From assembly GCA_025267735.1 (NCBI GenBank), contig CM046297.1, positions 11,716,515 through 11,780,514 on the forward strand: 64,000 nucleotides of DNA, read 5' to 3'. The DNA comes from Mactra quadrangularis (lineage: Eukaryota > Mollusca > Bivalvia > Venerida > Mactridae). Below are positions 1-11,679 of this stretch, piece after piece. Numbering within the stretch: the first letter of the stretch is position 1; the number at the start of each line of letters is the position of its first letter. The notes beneath the pieces were generated by a model. The model was not told the DNA's origin and made no database searches. It was given only the letters and a program-made list of their open reading frames with translations. The position numbers were made by a program, and so were the translations under genes.

Positions 1-29
1 TACATGGCTCAGGTATTGCAAACTTTTTT

Positions 30-305
30 TGGACAGGTTTAAAGCCCTAGCAACACATTGTAAAGGTTATATAACTACAGTCAGTCAACTTACTAGCTGT
101 TCATAGAAAAGCTAAATCTCTGGATTAAGCTGTAAAACAGTTACTGGATCCATACTTCAGTCAGTGACTGCCCCACATGTTTATAATCGGTGGTATGAGG
201 GAGAACGGCTGTAGAAATTATTTCATGACTATGCTTTAAGATAGTATGCCCCACCAGGGAATTGAACCTCAGTAAGTAGGCTTGTGCCTTACAGAATAAG
301 CTAGC
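30..305 (-). mobile_element. tRNA-derived SINE, family A
   Basis: Reversed copy: tail remnant 'GGTTTAAAGCCCTAGCAACACA', middle 'TTTATAATCGGTGGTATGAGG', and a tRNA-like head around 'GGGAATTGAACCTC'. Matches the better copies at 438, 39470, 61660 and 63619. Diverged. Confidence 0.8.
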
Positions 306-437
306 GTTGCTATTTATATACTACTATTAATTTCTAGATTAAATTATACTTCAACTTAACTTCAGAATTTTGTTACCATGGCAAAATCTGGAATCAGATG
401 CTGATTGCACTTTCAACTGACTTGTTAAATGCTTAGA

Positions 438-734
438 CGTGCCGACCCGGCTAGCTCAGTTGGTTGCACACAATTCTACTGATCGAGGGGTCGTGGGTTC
501 GATCCCGGGCGGGGCATAATTTTGTGGAGCTTGGTCATGAAGTTATTTCTACAGCCATTTTCCCTCCTACTAATGATTCTTAATTATGTAGGGCAATTGT
601 CAGTCACTGACAAAAGTATGCGCCTAGTAGTTGGTTAACAGCTAAATCCAGAGATTTAGCCTTTCCAGGAACAGTGAGTAGGTTGACTGACCTATACAAT
701 GTGTTGCTACGGTGTTAAACCCAACAAAAACAAA
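438..734 (+). mobile_element. SINE family A with 19-bp target-site duplication
   Basis: Head CCGGCTAGCTCAGTTGG (A box) and GGTTCGATCCCGGGC (B box), tail TGTTGCTACGGTGTTAAACC. Flanked by the identical 19-mer GACTTGTTAAATGCTTAGA at 419-437 and 735-753, proving retroposition. Confidence 0.95.
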
Positions 735-753
735 GACTTGTTAAATGCTTAGA

Positions 754-1664
754 TGCCTTGAAAAAACCTCTCGGTCATTGAATTCAAAATTTTTAAAACC
801 ATTTTTATATGAAAGTTCACTTGTTTATTCTCTCCTCTTACTTTTTGTTAGATTTTTTTAGTAACTGCCCCTGACTTGCCAAATGTAAATCCTAGCGCAA
901 TAATCTTTCAAAGTTTTGAAAGATGACTGATTGATACTACTGCATATGGATTTTCCAAATAGTAACATTAAATTCTTGAAAAATTGTTCAATAAATGAGA
1001 CAGTAGAGTTTCAAAATCGGAAAAAAATCTTATCATTAAGCATCAGAAATAATCGTACAATCCTTTTCGATTACATGTTGTCATCAATTATATAATCAAA
1101 AACATTTACTCAGGGTTTTTATTCGGGATTTCTGAAACTGTAATTTGTATGACAATATGTTGCAATGGTTTTAGTGATTTTGTTTCATATAGTAGAATAT
1201 TTAATTATGCATTATAAACCTACAGTTAGTAGTTAAGTGGTTGTTTATGTTTGATAATAAAATCAATTTTTGGACATTTTCAATACCCATACAATACTGA
1301 AAAGGGGCTATATATTGTCCAATAATAGAGAATTCCATGTTGCTGACCAAAATATCACTGATCTCAATGATTTACAATAACAAATTGGTAGTAAAAATGT
1401 TCCCATCATGTTTTAATTAAGAACAGTTTATTTCCATTAAACATTTCTCTTTAGTTTTATTAATTGATTAAAACTTGAATGTCTTATTGTCAATAAAAAT
1501 GCTTAACCGACATTAGCTATAATCGATTATTAAACTTCATAATCCACTGTCTCCAACTTCTAATAAAACAAACAATTATAACCGATCATTGTTTAATCCC
1601 TATGAGACAGTTACTTGATATTACTATATAAATGATTACCTGTTCTTATTTTTGTATATTTTAG
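754..1664. other. AT-rich intron sequence, nothing recognised
   Basis: No exon with acceptable splice sites, no repeat shared with the rest of the window, and no long open frame was found. Presumably intron of the plus-strand gene. Confidence 0.5.
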
Positions 1665-1753
1665 ATGGTTATACCAGTGGCTGGATCTAAAAACAAAGGA
1701 AAACTTTACACTTGGTCAACATTACATCAAGATCAGGAAAAAAAGCAAGCAAA
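1665..1753 (+). CDS. Internal coding exon of an unrecognised gene (penultimate exon)
   Basis: Follows a pyrimidine-rich TATTTTAG acceptor and ends before GTAATA. Frame reads MVIPVAGSKNKGKLYTWSTL and then HQDQEKKQAK. It leaves two bases, which join the exon at 2696 in frame. The ATG is the first codon of the exon and is likely internal, since no promoter or leader is seen; the upstream part should lie left of the window. I do not recognise the family. Confidence 0.6.
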
Positions 1754-1960
1754 GTAATAGTTAGCTTATTTTTAAATGAAGAAATTCAGCTTATGGTTTG
1801 TGAAGCCCAGAGGGAGGAGTGCCCAATGTCTTAAATGATTGTGTCAAAGGTTTTACAAGCTGGATATCTTTTTACGAAAAAATTCCCGCTTATAGTTTGG
1901 CGAAACCTGGGTGGCTGTTAGCAGGCGGGTTGGTGTCTGGCCCCTTCTTTATTCTGGTTT

Positions 1961-2205
1961 AAAGCTGTGTTAACTCAATTTGTTATTTTATGGAGGCCAG
2001 GGCACATAACCTAGCTTTCGTGGGTCCTAGTCTTACCAGTTCTCACCTACCCTTCCATAAGGCCGGCAACTTTTCCAGTTACTTCATTGGTGAAGGAAAA
2101 CTGACATTGTCAAATGTTAATGGAAAGTGAATACTATCTTGAGTGGAATTCAAACCTGTACCCCCTTCAGGAACCTACATTCAGAATTGCCACTCACTAC
2201 TATCT
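1961..2205 (-). mobile_element. SINE family C, diverged
   Basis: Reversed copy with tail remnant 'GGTTTAAAGCTGTGTTAACTC', middle 'CCATAAGGCCGGCAACTTTT' and B box remnant 'GGAATTCAAACCTGTACCCC'. Lies in the intron between the two plus-strand exons. Confidence 0.85.
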
Positions 2206-2212
2206 GCATTTA

Positions 2213-2450
2213 GCCACGGCCGTGGCATAATGGTTAGCATGTCAGACTTCGAATTCTGAGGTCGCAGGTTCGAGCCTGGTCGCAGTAGGTTATAGTATAA
2301 CTTATACCCTATACATGAGTTGTCGGCCTCGTGGTAGGTTAAGTTAGTACTGGTGATAGAAAAGTGTCCAGGAAACCTAAAGTAAGAAGAGCTGACCGTC
2401 GTATATATAACCTACATGTGTGTTGAATACAACATTAAACCCAAAACAAA
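2213..2450 (+). mobile_element. SINE family B
   Basis: Head GCCACGGCCGTGGCATAATG with GGTTCGAGCCTGGTC, body 'CATGAGTTGTCGGCCTCGTG', tail 'GTGTTGAATACAACATTAAA'. Flanked by TATCTGCATT / TATCTGCAAT, a likely target duplication. Confidence 0.92.
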
Positions 2451-2695
2451 TTATCTGCAATCTGCATTACAGACCGGGGTCCAGTGTCTTTAACAATTGC
2501 ATAAAAGTTTTTTGTTATTGCCTACATCAGGGTAAAAAATCCAGCTTTTGTGTGATTTCCACATTTCTTTCATGTTTCTTTTTAATTATAATTGAAATAA
2601 CTTCAGACCATGTATTATTTATGGAAAGGTAACCAGATACATTTGTATTCTTAAAAAATTGTTAATTGTAATACATATTATGTATGTACTTTCAG

Positions 2696-2822
2696 ATGGA
2701 GAGTGGACAGAGTAGATTTAATGTTACATAATCAACAGCCATTTACATTCTATAGACATCCGGATGCTGACTATGTGCTAAATGTTACATTAAAAGATGA
2801 ACAGTTAAGAAGAATGTGGTGA
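2696..2822 (+). CDS. Last coding exon of the unrecognised plus-strand gene
   Basis: Acceptor TACTTTCAG. Reads WRVDRVDLMLHNQQPFTFYR, then HPDADYVLNVTLKDEQLRRM and W, with TGA at 2820-2822. Codon use looks natural and the frame continues exactly from the preceding exon. The polar, charged C-terminus shows no domain that I can name. Its final TGG-TGA belongs to the first unit of a 73-bp tandem repeat. Confidence 0.65.
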
Positions 2823-3165
2823 TACATGTTGCCATAGTGACAGATTATTTAGTACTTGGAATTATAGGTGGTTCTAAAACTACTGACTTAGATGATACAT
2901 GTTGCCATAGTGACAGATTTTTTAGTACTTGGAATTATGGGTAGTTCTAAAACTACCGACTTAGGTGATACATGTTGCCATAGTGACAGATTTGTTAGTA
3001 CTTGGAATTATGGGTAGTTCTAAAACTACTGACTTTGGTGATACATGTTGCCATAGTGACATAATATTTAGTACTCAGAATTATGGTTAGTTCTAAGACT
3101 ACTGACTTTGGTGATATATGTTGCCATGGTGACAGATTATTTAGTTCTTGAAATTGTGGGTAGTT
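2817..3165 (+). repeat. 73-bp tandem repeat, about 4.7 units, beginning at the stop codon
   Basis: TGATACATGTTGCCATAGTG recurs at 2820, 2893, 2966, 3039 and (TGATATATG variant) 3112, a spacing of exactly 73. Units differ by a few substitutions and the last is incomplete. It would lie in the 3' untranslated region. Confidence 0.93.
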
Positions 3166-3599
3166 ATTAGTAAGACTAAACGCTGGAACAAACCTGGTGA
3201 AAAATAGTCAGAACAGAACCAAAGGTTGAGAATCTTATACGCTGGAGAATTCGGAAACAGAATGAGTCTGTACATGGCTTGCACTCTTCTTCAAATCTCT
3301 ATAATTTCTCACTGATTGAGTTTTTGAAAGAAATGGCAGATTTTATACTGGGGAATTCCATGAATGATGGTGAACATATACATGTACCTGTATAAGTTTG
3401 GCTGTTTAGAAGAGATGATAAACATGATAAAAAGTTTATTTTACCAGCTTGTTTTATTATTCTGTGCCATCCAAAATTACCTTAACACTTTTGTAAAAAA
3501 CTGGTTTTTCATTAACTTTTATTTTATATGTTTTTTATGCATAACAGATAGTTATTTTAGACTGTAACTTTTCAAAGGGATGCAGTGATACTTTTTTTA

Positions 3600-3885
3600 C
3601 TATTTAGCCTGATTTTTCAAGGAAAAATTTCGGCTAATAGTTTTGGGAAACAGGGGCAGGCGGGCGGTCGGTCGGTTGTCTATGTTGTTAACAATTTTGT
3701 TAAAGTTTTTCTTTACCATATATTTCTGCCATTTATTGTCAGATCTTTATGAAACTTCATACAATGATAACATACCATGTGATGAACTGAATTAAAAAGT
3801 AACAACTCTACCTGCCTTTATTATGGATTATTTCCCTTTATAATTTATGTGTTAAAGTTTTTTAATCGGACTTGAAATTGGTTTC
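3600..3885 (+). repeat. Dispersed repeat with GGCGGGCGGTCGGTCGG core
   Basis: The CAGGCGGGCGGTCGGTCGG tract followed by 'TGTTAACAATTTTGTTAAAG' resembles a repeat that I associate with molluscs. A diverged relative (GCTTATAGTTTGGCGAAACC then GCAGGCGGGTTGG) lies at 1889-1945. Ends not defined. Confidence 0.45.
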
Positions 3886-3892
3886 CACATTA

Positions 3893-4045
3893 CATTTCAT
3901 ACCCTATACATGAGTTGTCAGTCTCGTGGTAGGGTAAGTTAGTACTGGTGATAGAAAAGTGTCCAGAAAACCTATAGTAGGAAGAGCTGGCCGTCGTATA
4001 TATAACCTAAATATGTGTTGAATATGACGTTAAAAACCAATTAAA
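3893..4045 (+). mobile_element. SINE family B, 5'-truncated
   Basis: Starts in the body (CATACCCTATACATGAGTTG) without a tRNA head and runs to the tail TGTGTTGAATATGACGTTAA. About 90 percent like the copy at 2213. Confidence 0.9.
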
Positions 4046-4362
4046 AATTATGATGCTTTATACAATTGTAATTGTTAAACATGTTTATAAAAATATATAA
4101 AATGTTTCTAATTTCTTAAGTATTGGAAAATAATTAGTAACACTTACAAAAGTGTAAAGGTAATTATGGATGACACTGTACGTTAATGAAATACCTCCTG
4201 ATAGTTTAACATATCTCAGGCCTGGTTTTGTATAGATACATTATTTAAAGCTGTAACTGTGATTTTTGTGTTGATACAACTTATTTATACTATGTAATAC
4301 ATGGTTTTAAGAAGTGATTTTGTTTGTACTTTTTGTTCGCTTTTTAATGTAGGCTAGGTAAT

Positions 4363-4951
4363 AGGGTTGTCACGATATACAGGTATTCAGGTATATTGCA
4401 ATACGCAGCTGCAGCAATACGTACCACGGTATGAATTTAGCGCACTGGTATTTGGCAATATTATTTATTACATAGGAAAATTCTCCCTTCGCCAAAAAAA
4501 AAGGAGTGAAAAGTCAGCTTTTCCATTATTCATTCAATTTAAGCTTAAATAACACGTCATTTAACCGACTGGGGCCAGTTTGATTGGTTGTACGGAACTT
4601 TTGCAGAATATGTTCTTGAATCGAATACTTTGGGACATGAAGTTGTTAAACAAGCCTGGCATCCAGGAGCTTGATTGCCAAGATGTTTTTCAGCTATAGG
4701 CACACAATGGGGTGATTGTTTCTTTCAACCTAAGCATCTTTTTTATATGCAAAACATATATGTATCACAGTTCTTAATGACTGTATAGACTTAGAAAGAG
4801 ACTAGATTCTATCAGTAGTTGCATATAAGATTAGCAATGTTTCTGTTAAATACAGCAGATACACAATATATATCGTGGTACGTATCGGGATACGGTCCTA
4901 GTGTATTGCAATATATCGCGATACGCTTCTTGTGTATCGTGACAGCCGTGC
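4363..4951. mobile_element. hAT-like MITE, 589 bp, 8-bp target duplication
   Basis: Ends AGGGTTGTCACGATA and (reversed) GCACGGCTGTCACGATA form inverted repeats; both are followed by 'CAATA' palindromic subterminal sequence. Flanks TAGGTAAT (4355-4362) and TGGGTAAT (4952-4959) differ by one base. An 8-bp duplication fits hAT elements. The frame beginning MSRYTGIQVY inside it is not a gene. Confidence 0.85.
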
Positions 4952-5120
4952 TGGGTAATAAAGTTGATTGATCTTTAGAAGGGAAATAAGATGCTCATTA
5001 TTTTGTTTTACATGTATTAACGCCTGACAAAATATAGCTTAGAATAATTTTAATTAGCTCATTATATAACAACTGCTTTTCTTCTTCATATTAGCATATT
5101 TTAAAATTACAATTGATTAT

Positions 5121-5381
5121 TATACCCCCGCTTCGAAGAAGAGGGGGGTATACTGTTTTACCCTTGTCCGTGTGTCCGTCCGTCCGTTACAAAATTTCTG
5201 TCAGTTTTCTCAGCAACTATAACATGCCGCAGCCTAATACTTTGCATATTGCTTCATCCCATAGTCCCATGTGGTGTAAAGCGATTTCATGCTCCTTGCT
5301 CATCTACTTCCTGTTTGTCGCATATTTTTAGATTTTTGCGGGGGTATCACTAGTGAGCATTAGCTCACAGATTTACTTGTT
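5121..5381 (+). repeat. TATACCCCCGC repeat (bivalve-type dispersed element)
   Basis: Starts TATACCCCCGCTTCGAAGAA, contains TGTGTCCGTCCGTCCGTT, and ends near GCGGGGGTATCACTAGTGAG. The ends are roughly inverted (TATACCCCCGC / GCGGGGGTAT). The open frame within it appears to be a by-product. Confidence 0.7.
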
Positions 5382-5577
5382 TTGAATCCTCTACACAAAG
5401 TATTTTTGCAAACCTTGTTCATCACTTAACTCAATTTTCAATTTAGAGCTGATGAACATAATACAAGGATCATGGTGCATGAATTTCAAAAGTTTGTTTC
5501 AAAAGAAATATACAAGCACAAATTTTTCATTAAAACCAAACTTTGGAGGACAATGATGCTTACTCTGTAACTGGACA

Positions 5578-5872
5578 CCCGGGTCGATAGTGCAGTTGGT
5601 TGCACGCCGGGATTTGGAATCTTGTGTCCCTAAGGAGGTACGGGTTCGAATCCCACCCCGGGAGGTTATTCCCTTCCATGAAAATTTGACAATAATGTCA
5701 ATTTTCCTCCATTGATTAGATAATATGAAGAAGTTTCCGGCCTTGTGGAAGGATAGGCGAGTATTGGTTATTATATAGACAAGGGTCCAGGAAAGCTAGG
5801 TTAGGTGCGCTGGACGCCGTAAAATGACCTAAATTGTGTTGACACGGCGTACAACCCAATAAAACAAACAAA
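5578..5872 (+). mobile_element. SINE family C with 13-bp target-site duplication
   Basis: Head CCCGGGTCGATAGTGCAGTT and B box GGGTTCGAATCCCACCCCGG, body 'TTTCCGGCCTTGTGGAAGG', tail 'TGTGTTGACACGGCGT'. Flanked by CTGTAACTGGACA at 5565-5577 and 5873-5885. Confidence 0.96.
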
Positions 5873-5918
5873 CTGTAACTGGACATTACTTATTAGTCTA
5901 TGAAATTTGTATCTCTAG

Positions 5919-7460
5919 CCTCTTCTTAAGAAGGTGGGTCTGGATCTGGAATATGCTAATTATAGGCCGGTTAGCAATTTGTCCTTCTTATCTAAGGTAA
6001 TAGAAAAGGCTGCCTTAAATAGATTGAATACTCATGTTGATAAGAATAATCTTCTTCCAAAAAATCAGTCTGCATATAGACGTTTTCACTCATGAGAGTC
6101 AGCCCTCCTTAGATTAGTTAATGACCTACTGTGTGGTATGGAGAAATTAGAAGTAACTGCATTAATAGCTATTGATCTTAGTGCTGCATTTGACACTGTT
6201 GATCATGACATTTTATTAGAAGTACTTAATAATCAATATGGACTACAGAATGGTACACTTCGCTGGATTGACTCATATCTTCGCCCACGGGCATGTCGAG
6301 TCAATGTCAATACTAGATCATCATCTGTACGTTCATTAGATTGCAGTGTTCCACAAGGTAGTTGTTTGGGTCCGTGGCTATATCTTACTTATGCAGGGAC
6401 CTTATTTGATGTCATTCCATCTGATATATCAGTGCATGGTTTTGCTGATGACCACACTGCTAACAAATGATTCTGTCCTAATTATCAGAATGAAGAAGCA
6501 AATGCCATTTCTGATCTCGAAGATTGTGCTCTAACAATAAATTCGTGGATGAATGAAAATAAATTAAAAATGAACAACTCAAAGACAGAGTTTATCATGT
6601 TTGGAAGCAGAGCACAGTTGAAAAAATGCTTAACGCAGTCAATCAATATTGCTGGTGAAACTATAAAATCTGTGAAGACAATTCGCTATTTAGGGGCCTC
6701 TTGATGAAAACTTAAGCTTTAAAGATCACATCAAAACAAAAAGTAGAACTGCCATGTTCAACTATTTACGTATCAAAAGTATTAGAAAATATTTAGATAA
6801 AGAAGCAACAGAAACACTAGTCCTATCTTTGGTCATGTCCCACATTGATTACTGTAATCTAATCTTGTATGGAATCTCAAAATATGATCTTAACAAATTT
6901 CAGCGAATTCAAAACATGTGTGCCAAACTTGTATTAAGGCTAAGAAAATCAGACAGTTCAAAGGATGCTTTGTACTCACTGCACTGGTTACCAGTCAAAG
7001 CAAGAATCAACTTTAAAATATGTACTTTCATGTACAACTGTTTTTCTGGAACTGCACCTGCATACCTGACTGAAATTCTCCAGAAGCCTGTACAAAGCAG
7101 ATCTGGTCTTAGATCTGCAAAATCCAAAGACCTGAATTTTTTGGTACCAATGAATAAGAAAAAAACATTCAGTGACAGAAGCTTTAGTACAGTTGGTCCT
7201 ATGCTATGGAATAAGCTACCAGATGGTATCAAATTATCACCTACTTTGGATGTATTCAAAAAACGATTGAAAACTCATTATTTCTCTACTTTCTATGATC
7301 TGTTCTAAAACTGACATGGCTTGTTAATGCCTCACCTTACAATTACGGTAAACATACTAAGTGATTGAGTGAGTGCATTATGACTTGGGAATGAGGATTG
7401 CCTCGCTCTCAGTCATTTTATACATTGTTTCATAAGACTGCAATGACAACCTAAATAAAT
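5919..7460 (+). pseudogene. Truncated, broken non-LTR retrotransposon (CR1/L2-like reverse transcriptase)
   Basis: Frame pieces give the reverse-transcriptase motifs in order: YANYRPVSNLSFLSKVIEK, DLSAAFDTVDHDILL, SVPQGSCLGP, GFADDHT (active-site box, normally Y/FADD), NKLKMNNSKTEFIMFG, then the C-terminal HIDYCNLILYGISK...LHWLPVKARINFKI...LWNKLPDGIK. A TGA replaces a conserved Thr codon near 6093, and frame breaks follow FADDHTANK (about 6467) and near 6702. The 5' half (endonuclease) is missing, the usual outcome of incomplete reverse transcription. The last 180-codon frame (6754-7308) is intact. Ends in an AATAAATTGT region near 7460. Confidence 0.93.
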
Positions 7461-7465
7461 TGTCC

Positions 7466-7542
7466 CTTTAAAGGTGATGTTTCGACACCTTTGGGGATGT
7501 ATTAAGGGCCCTTTAAAGGTGATGTTTCGACACCTTTGGGGA
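7466..7542 (+). repeat. Direct repeat of 32 bp
   Basis: CCTTTAAAGGTGATGTTTCG plus ACACCTTTGGGG occurs twice, 44 bp apart. Confidence 0.85.
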
Positions 7543-7918
7543 AATGTCTGGTTAACAGTGGCGTTATGTTACACTGTTCAGGACATGTCCGGTTAACAGT
7601 AGCATCATGTTATACTGTTCAGGACACCAATTTCAATATAAAATAAATAGCAATAAATAAGAAATTAGTGATAAAAATGTAAAATTAAGTCGAATCATGA
7701 TCTGTGAAGGATGTAAGTCCAAAAATATGAAATATAAAAGCTCAATAAAATAAAAAATAAACTTACACACTATATAACATCATGTTCGGTAATATTTTAT
7801 TTCGTTTTGTATATTCATTATGTTTTTATGGTGGAGGGTTTTTACTTACATGTATTTATTTTTTATTACATTATTGTACAACGCCATTGAATATGTAATA
7901 TAGAAATAGGCGTTTAAT
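7521..7918 (+). repeat. Dispersed 400-bp repeat, copy 1
   Basis: Matches 17582-18010 in reverse orientation over its whole length, ending GGCGTTTAA. Contains a 42-bp tandem duplication (GGTTAACAGTGGCGTTATGT then GGTTAACAGTAGCATCATGT). Probably a non-autonomous transposon; terminal repeats not resolved. Confidence 0.8.
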
Positions 7919-8401
7919 CAAATGAAAAAGTTTAAGTATCTGTGTAGTTGAGACAACCACATATTAATTTGACCAATAAAAATTTCTTTTTTGCAACCAA
8001 AAATCTACAAACAAAATAGTGGTCGTCCAAAGAGGTTTCTCTGCTCTAGATCAATCATGGAGTTAATTTTCTTCAACTCGGAGCGAATATTTATTTACCG
8101 TACCTTGAAATTTTCGGGACATCACATCACCTTCTTCAGCAAGATAGTGGTCACCACCTAACTATCCAATTTTGTAGAATACTCTTCAATATTACAACAC
8201 CTCCTATGTCAAGCTACTTTTACATTGATGAATAACATCAATTATCAAATTTTGATGTCTTTTACCCAAGTCTTCAAAACAAACCTTCATCAGCATTGGA
8301 CAATTGGTCCAGTGAAATGGACTTTTTTTACTGGACTGCATGAAAGATTACCAATCTCATAAAATCTTAGTGATATATTAAAATACAGGTGTTTCATGAT
8401 A

Positions 8402-9385
8402 TGTGTCCCCATTTTAAATGCTTATAACATTTATATAATCATTTTGATTCACATTCAGTTTTTATGAATGTTTTACACATGGAACAAAGTTTTATATAAT
8501 GTATAATTCATTAGGATTTCTTAACTCTGTTGTAAATAGTCATGCTCCGAACTTTTACAGGATTTGCTCTAAATGACGTCCGTTTTGCTTAATAACGATG
8601 TCGAGTCTGTGTTGAAAATTGCGAATCACTGAGGCACATGTCTCAGTACTAATATTTCTGATTTCCCTTTATATGGCTGCTTTAAGGTCATCAGTGGTTT
8701 TCGGCGAAGGTTTATAAACACGATCTTTAAGGTACCACCAAAGAAAAAAGTCCAAAGGACTCAAATCAGAAGGGTGGGGAGGCCATTCAATGGCTGTCTT
8801 CAACGAAATGAAGTTTTAGTTGGTTTCAAATGCTGCATGATGGATATTGTATAAGGAGTGAGCTTCAAATCATACCGAAGCATTCTAAATACACTAGAAT
8901 GACTGGCAGAGTTAGTAATATCGCCTAATACTTGTCTTACAGACTTTTGTGGCGTTTCATTTATCACTGACTGCACTTGCCCAATGGTTTCAGCAATTGT
9001 TACAGTTCTAGGACGTCCAGGGTTAGCATGCATTCTGTCTTCAATCTAACCTGAAGCCTCAAATCTTTGTATAATTATTTGAATTTCCTTTTTATTGAGT
9101 TCCCTTAGATCAGGGTATTTCTTTTTTATTGCTCTTAAAACAGTGATAGATGATTTACTTTCATAATAAAGTTTAACAACTTCCATACACTGTTCCTTGG
9201 ATGGCGCCACCTTGTTCATGCGGACAACAGAAGATGACGATGATCGATGACATCATGACGTTAATGTTTCCCCGTACTTTTTTGCTCATTAAAGATATGG
9301 ATCTAAGGACAATTTGAGGATGTACAAACTTTACATATATACTTACAAATGAAAAGGATATAGAATATTGAAATGGGGACGGATT
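8402..9385 (-). mobile_element. Mariner-like element, 984 bp, inverted repeats and TA flanks
   Basis: Left end TGTGTCCCCATTTT and right end (reversed) AATCCGTCCCCATTTC form short inverted repeats, each next to TA. It encloses a decayed transposase on the minus strand. Confidence 0.75.
8555..9219 (-). pseudogene. Decayed mariner/Tc1-family transposase
   Basis: Starts MNKVAPSKEQCMEVVKLYYE, an N-terminal helix-turn-helix; an in-frame TAG follows EASG; then NPGRPRTVTIAETIGQVQSV and the second helix-turn-helix. The frame then jumps to EWPPHPSDLSPLDFFLWWYL, the third catalytic-Asp region, and ends IVIKQNGRHLEQIL. The central part with the first two catalytic Asp is deleted, so it cannot be active. 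The WPPxSPDLSPLDFFLW block is typical of mariner-like transposases. Confidence 0.9.
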
Positions 9386-9435
9386 TAGGATAATATATTC
9401 AAAATTATATTAACTGTATAACAACAGGTAATGTA

Positions 9436-10228
9436 TACTCGGCGTCAATGGAAACTTACCAACACTCGCTTTATGATAATAGAGTATAAGTGCTGTAAAA
9501 ACTTTACATAGGCACAGTTTTGGCATACACATGTAGTCATTATTGCCAAAAGAATCTAAAATCGATTTACGATGTTCGAGTCCCGGACTGCGCTTGCAAA
9601 ATAAGATTTTTTGTAAGAACGACATGTATCCAGTAGTTTGTGTGAAGCATTTGTCTCTAACGACAGTTAGTCGACAGGTTAAGAAAAAAACCTCGTATTT
9701 TCAACAATTGCTATTCAAATACCACGTTTAGGAGACACTCAACATCACCAAGTTCTCGGCATTGCTGACGCCGGGCTTTCATTTCATGAGATTGCAGGTT
9801 TAGTGAGAGGAAGACACACCTAGGTAGTGAAAAGGTAACGTCATGACGTACCGATCGTCAAATTCTCCTGCTGCACGCTTGGGTGGTGATAGTGTCGTGG
9901 TATGGGAAGGCATTTCTTGGAGGCACAAGGCCCCTCTTATTGTATTGCCTGGAACACTTACTGCTCATCGTTACATTGATAGTGTGTTGAGGCCAGTAGT
10001 TCTTACAGGAGGACATACCCGCTACTGAGGTCCGTAACTTTCATTTTCGAGGTGGTCATCTTGGTTTGCAGAGTTGATTCGTTTATGCCTAGATTCCGTA
10101 CTTGCAAAGAAAAATCCCATTTTCTAATATAATATTTAAAATCATGTAAAATTTCCATATTTGTAAGTGTTTTCATTTTTTTAAAAATAAGGTTCATGTA
10201 AGTGGTAATTTTTCATTGACGCCAAGTA
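9436..10228 (+). mobile_element. Tc1-like element relic, 793 bp, inverted repeats and TA flanks
   Basis: Left end TACTCGGCGTCAATGGAAA and right end (reversed) TACTTGGCGTCAATGAAAA are inverted repeats of about 25 bp, each flanked by TA. Inside, VLGIADAGLSFHEIAGLVRG (about 9751-9810) is a helix-turn-helix remnant. GGDSVVVWEGISWRHKAPL with VLPGTLTAHRYIDSVLRPVV (9885-10010) is the second-Asp region of Tc1 transposases. Large parts between and after are gone. Confidence 0.85.
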
Positions 10229-11413
10229 TATTTTATCAGATTAGGATAATTGTAGTTGTAAAATATTGGTGGACCATCGGACCACTCTCTAAGTCACAAG
10301 ACCGATTGCCTTGTATTGTTTTTATGGGGGATTGATTGTTTTAAACAAGTCTAATATTATCGCAGGCAAGCTGTAACTGGATTAAGTTAGCAACAATAAA
10401 AACAACAACATATTACATTATTTACATGTATAAAAACCTTTATTTACAATTGATAAGATTTTTCTATGATACAATTTTAAATGCATGTATGTACATGTAA
10501 TATATAAAATACTCATGAGTCTAGTTTTCCATACACGTACATGTCAAGTAATCCATATCAATTAGTCCCTCAGGGCACTCGTTTGGGGGCAAAATATGGA
10601 CCCCATTCCCCTCTCAAAATAATGTTTTATTTAGATAAAATTCCCCTCAAAATTTAAGATAAAATGAAAATGAATCCCAAACTTATGTAAAAAGTATTAC
10701 TTGTTCACAAACATTTCTCATTAGAAAAGTCGAGGTAGTTGAAGAACAACTTTAGATTGTATGTTTTATTTGTCATTCTACCATCACAAATTATACTAGC
10801 TATTCAAATCAATGGTAAGAAAGTGTTTGAGTAAATGACTTTGTGTTAAAAGTCACAACGGTACACATTAAAGGTTGACCGAAAATTCCCTATATTGTCT
10901 TAAAATGACGCAAAATTCCCCTTCCTGAGGGTAAGGGTACCTGTCCCAGAAAGTTGTCTAGTGTCCTGTCCCTTATTTTAACAACCTGTGAGAGGCTTAA
11001 ATATTTTTATGTACAATTTTTTTAACAATGAGTTGTATGTCTAAGTTTTCCTTGTCTATGTACAGAATCTCTTTTATTTGTTTGTATGCAAACAAAAAGA
11101 TTCAGAGTAATTGATACAGGTTAGTTGACATGTATGACATGGAAAAACTAGATGGCAATGAAAACAACTAACGCATAAAATATCTGGATTTCTTATGTAA
11201 TATATCTATACATATATTGATATATCTGGAACATATTTATATATGGTGATATAGAAACTTTAAAATGACTTGATGAGTAACAAACAAATAACAAAAATAT
11301 ATATTCAATCTTAATAACAACGACAGAATTTTACGGTGGGTCTATATATGACTTATTTAGGATAACATTAGCTTTGCTTTACATACGCTATCTTCATGCC
11401 AATCTGCAGGCAT
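10229..11413. other. AT-rich intergenic sequence
   Basis: No coding exon seen. The stretch 10590-10960 has repeated 'AAAATTCCCCT' words and may be an old unnamed repeat. Confidence 0.4.
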
Positions 11414-11679
11414 AGGTGGATCTAGCATGGGGATCTGGAGAGTCAGAACCCCCCCCCCCTAGAATTTGGAAAATGTACCTGTTCAATAGTGTGTTTCTTG
11501 ACTTTTAAGTAGCATGAATCAATTTTTCTCGGTGCTTAACATAGATTTAATGTAGTTTTTATTATCAAAATGTTGCATTTTTTCTGCAAAATGTGTATAA
11601 TGTGGTTGTGGTTCGAAAGTTTGGACCCCCCTCTAGAAATGTTCAGACCCCCCTTAGAAAAATTATGGATCCGCCCCTG
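11414..11679 (+). mobile_element. hAT-like MITE, family H1, copy 1
   Basis: Ends AGGTGGATCTAG and (reversed) CAGGGGCGGATCCAT, with poly-C/G tracts and the core 'TTCTCGGTGCTTAACATAGA'. Same family as 20493, 36564 and 53270. Confidence 0.88.

Noticed and set aside
6909..7259. 116-codon minus-strand frame
   Set aside because: Antisense shadow of the reverse-transcriptase frame.
6754..7308. 184-codon open frame as a host gene
   Set aside because: It is the C-terminal part of a LINE reverse transcriptase whose upstream part carries a stop and frame breaks.
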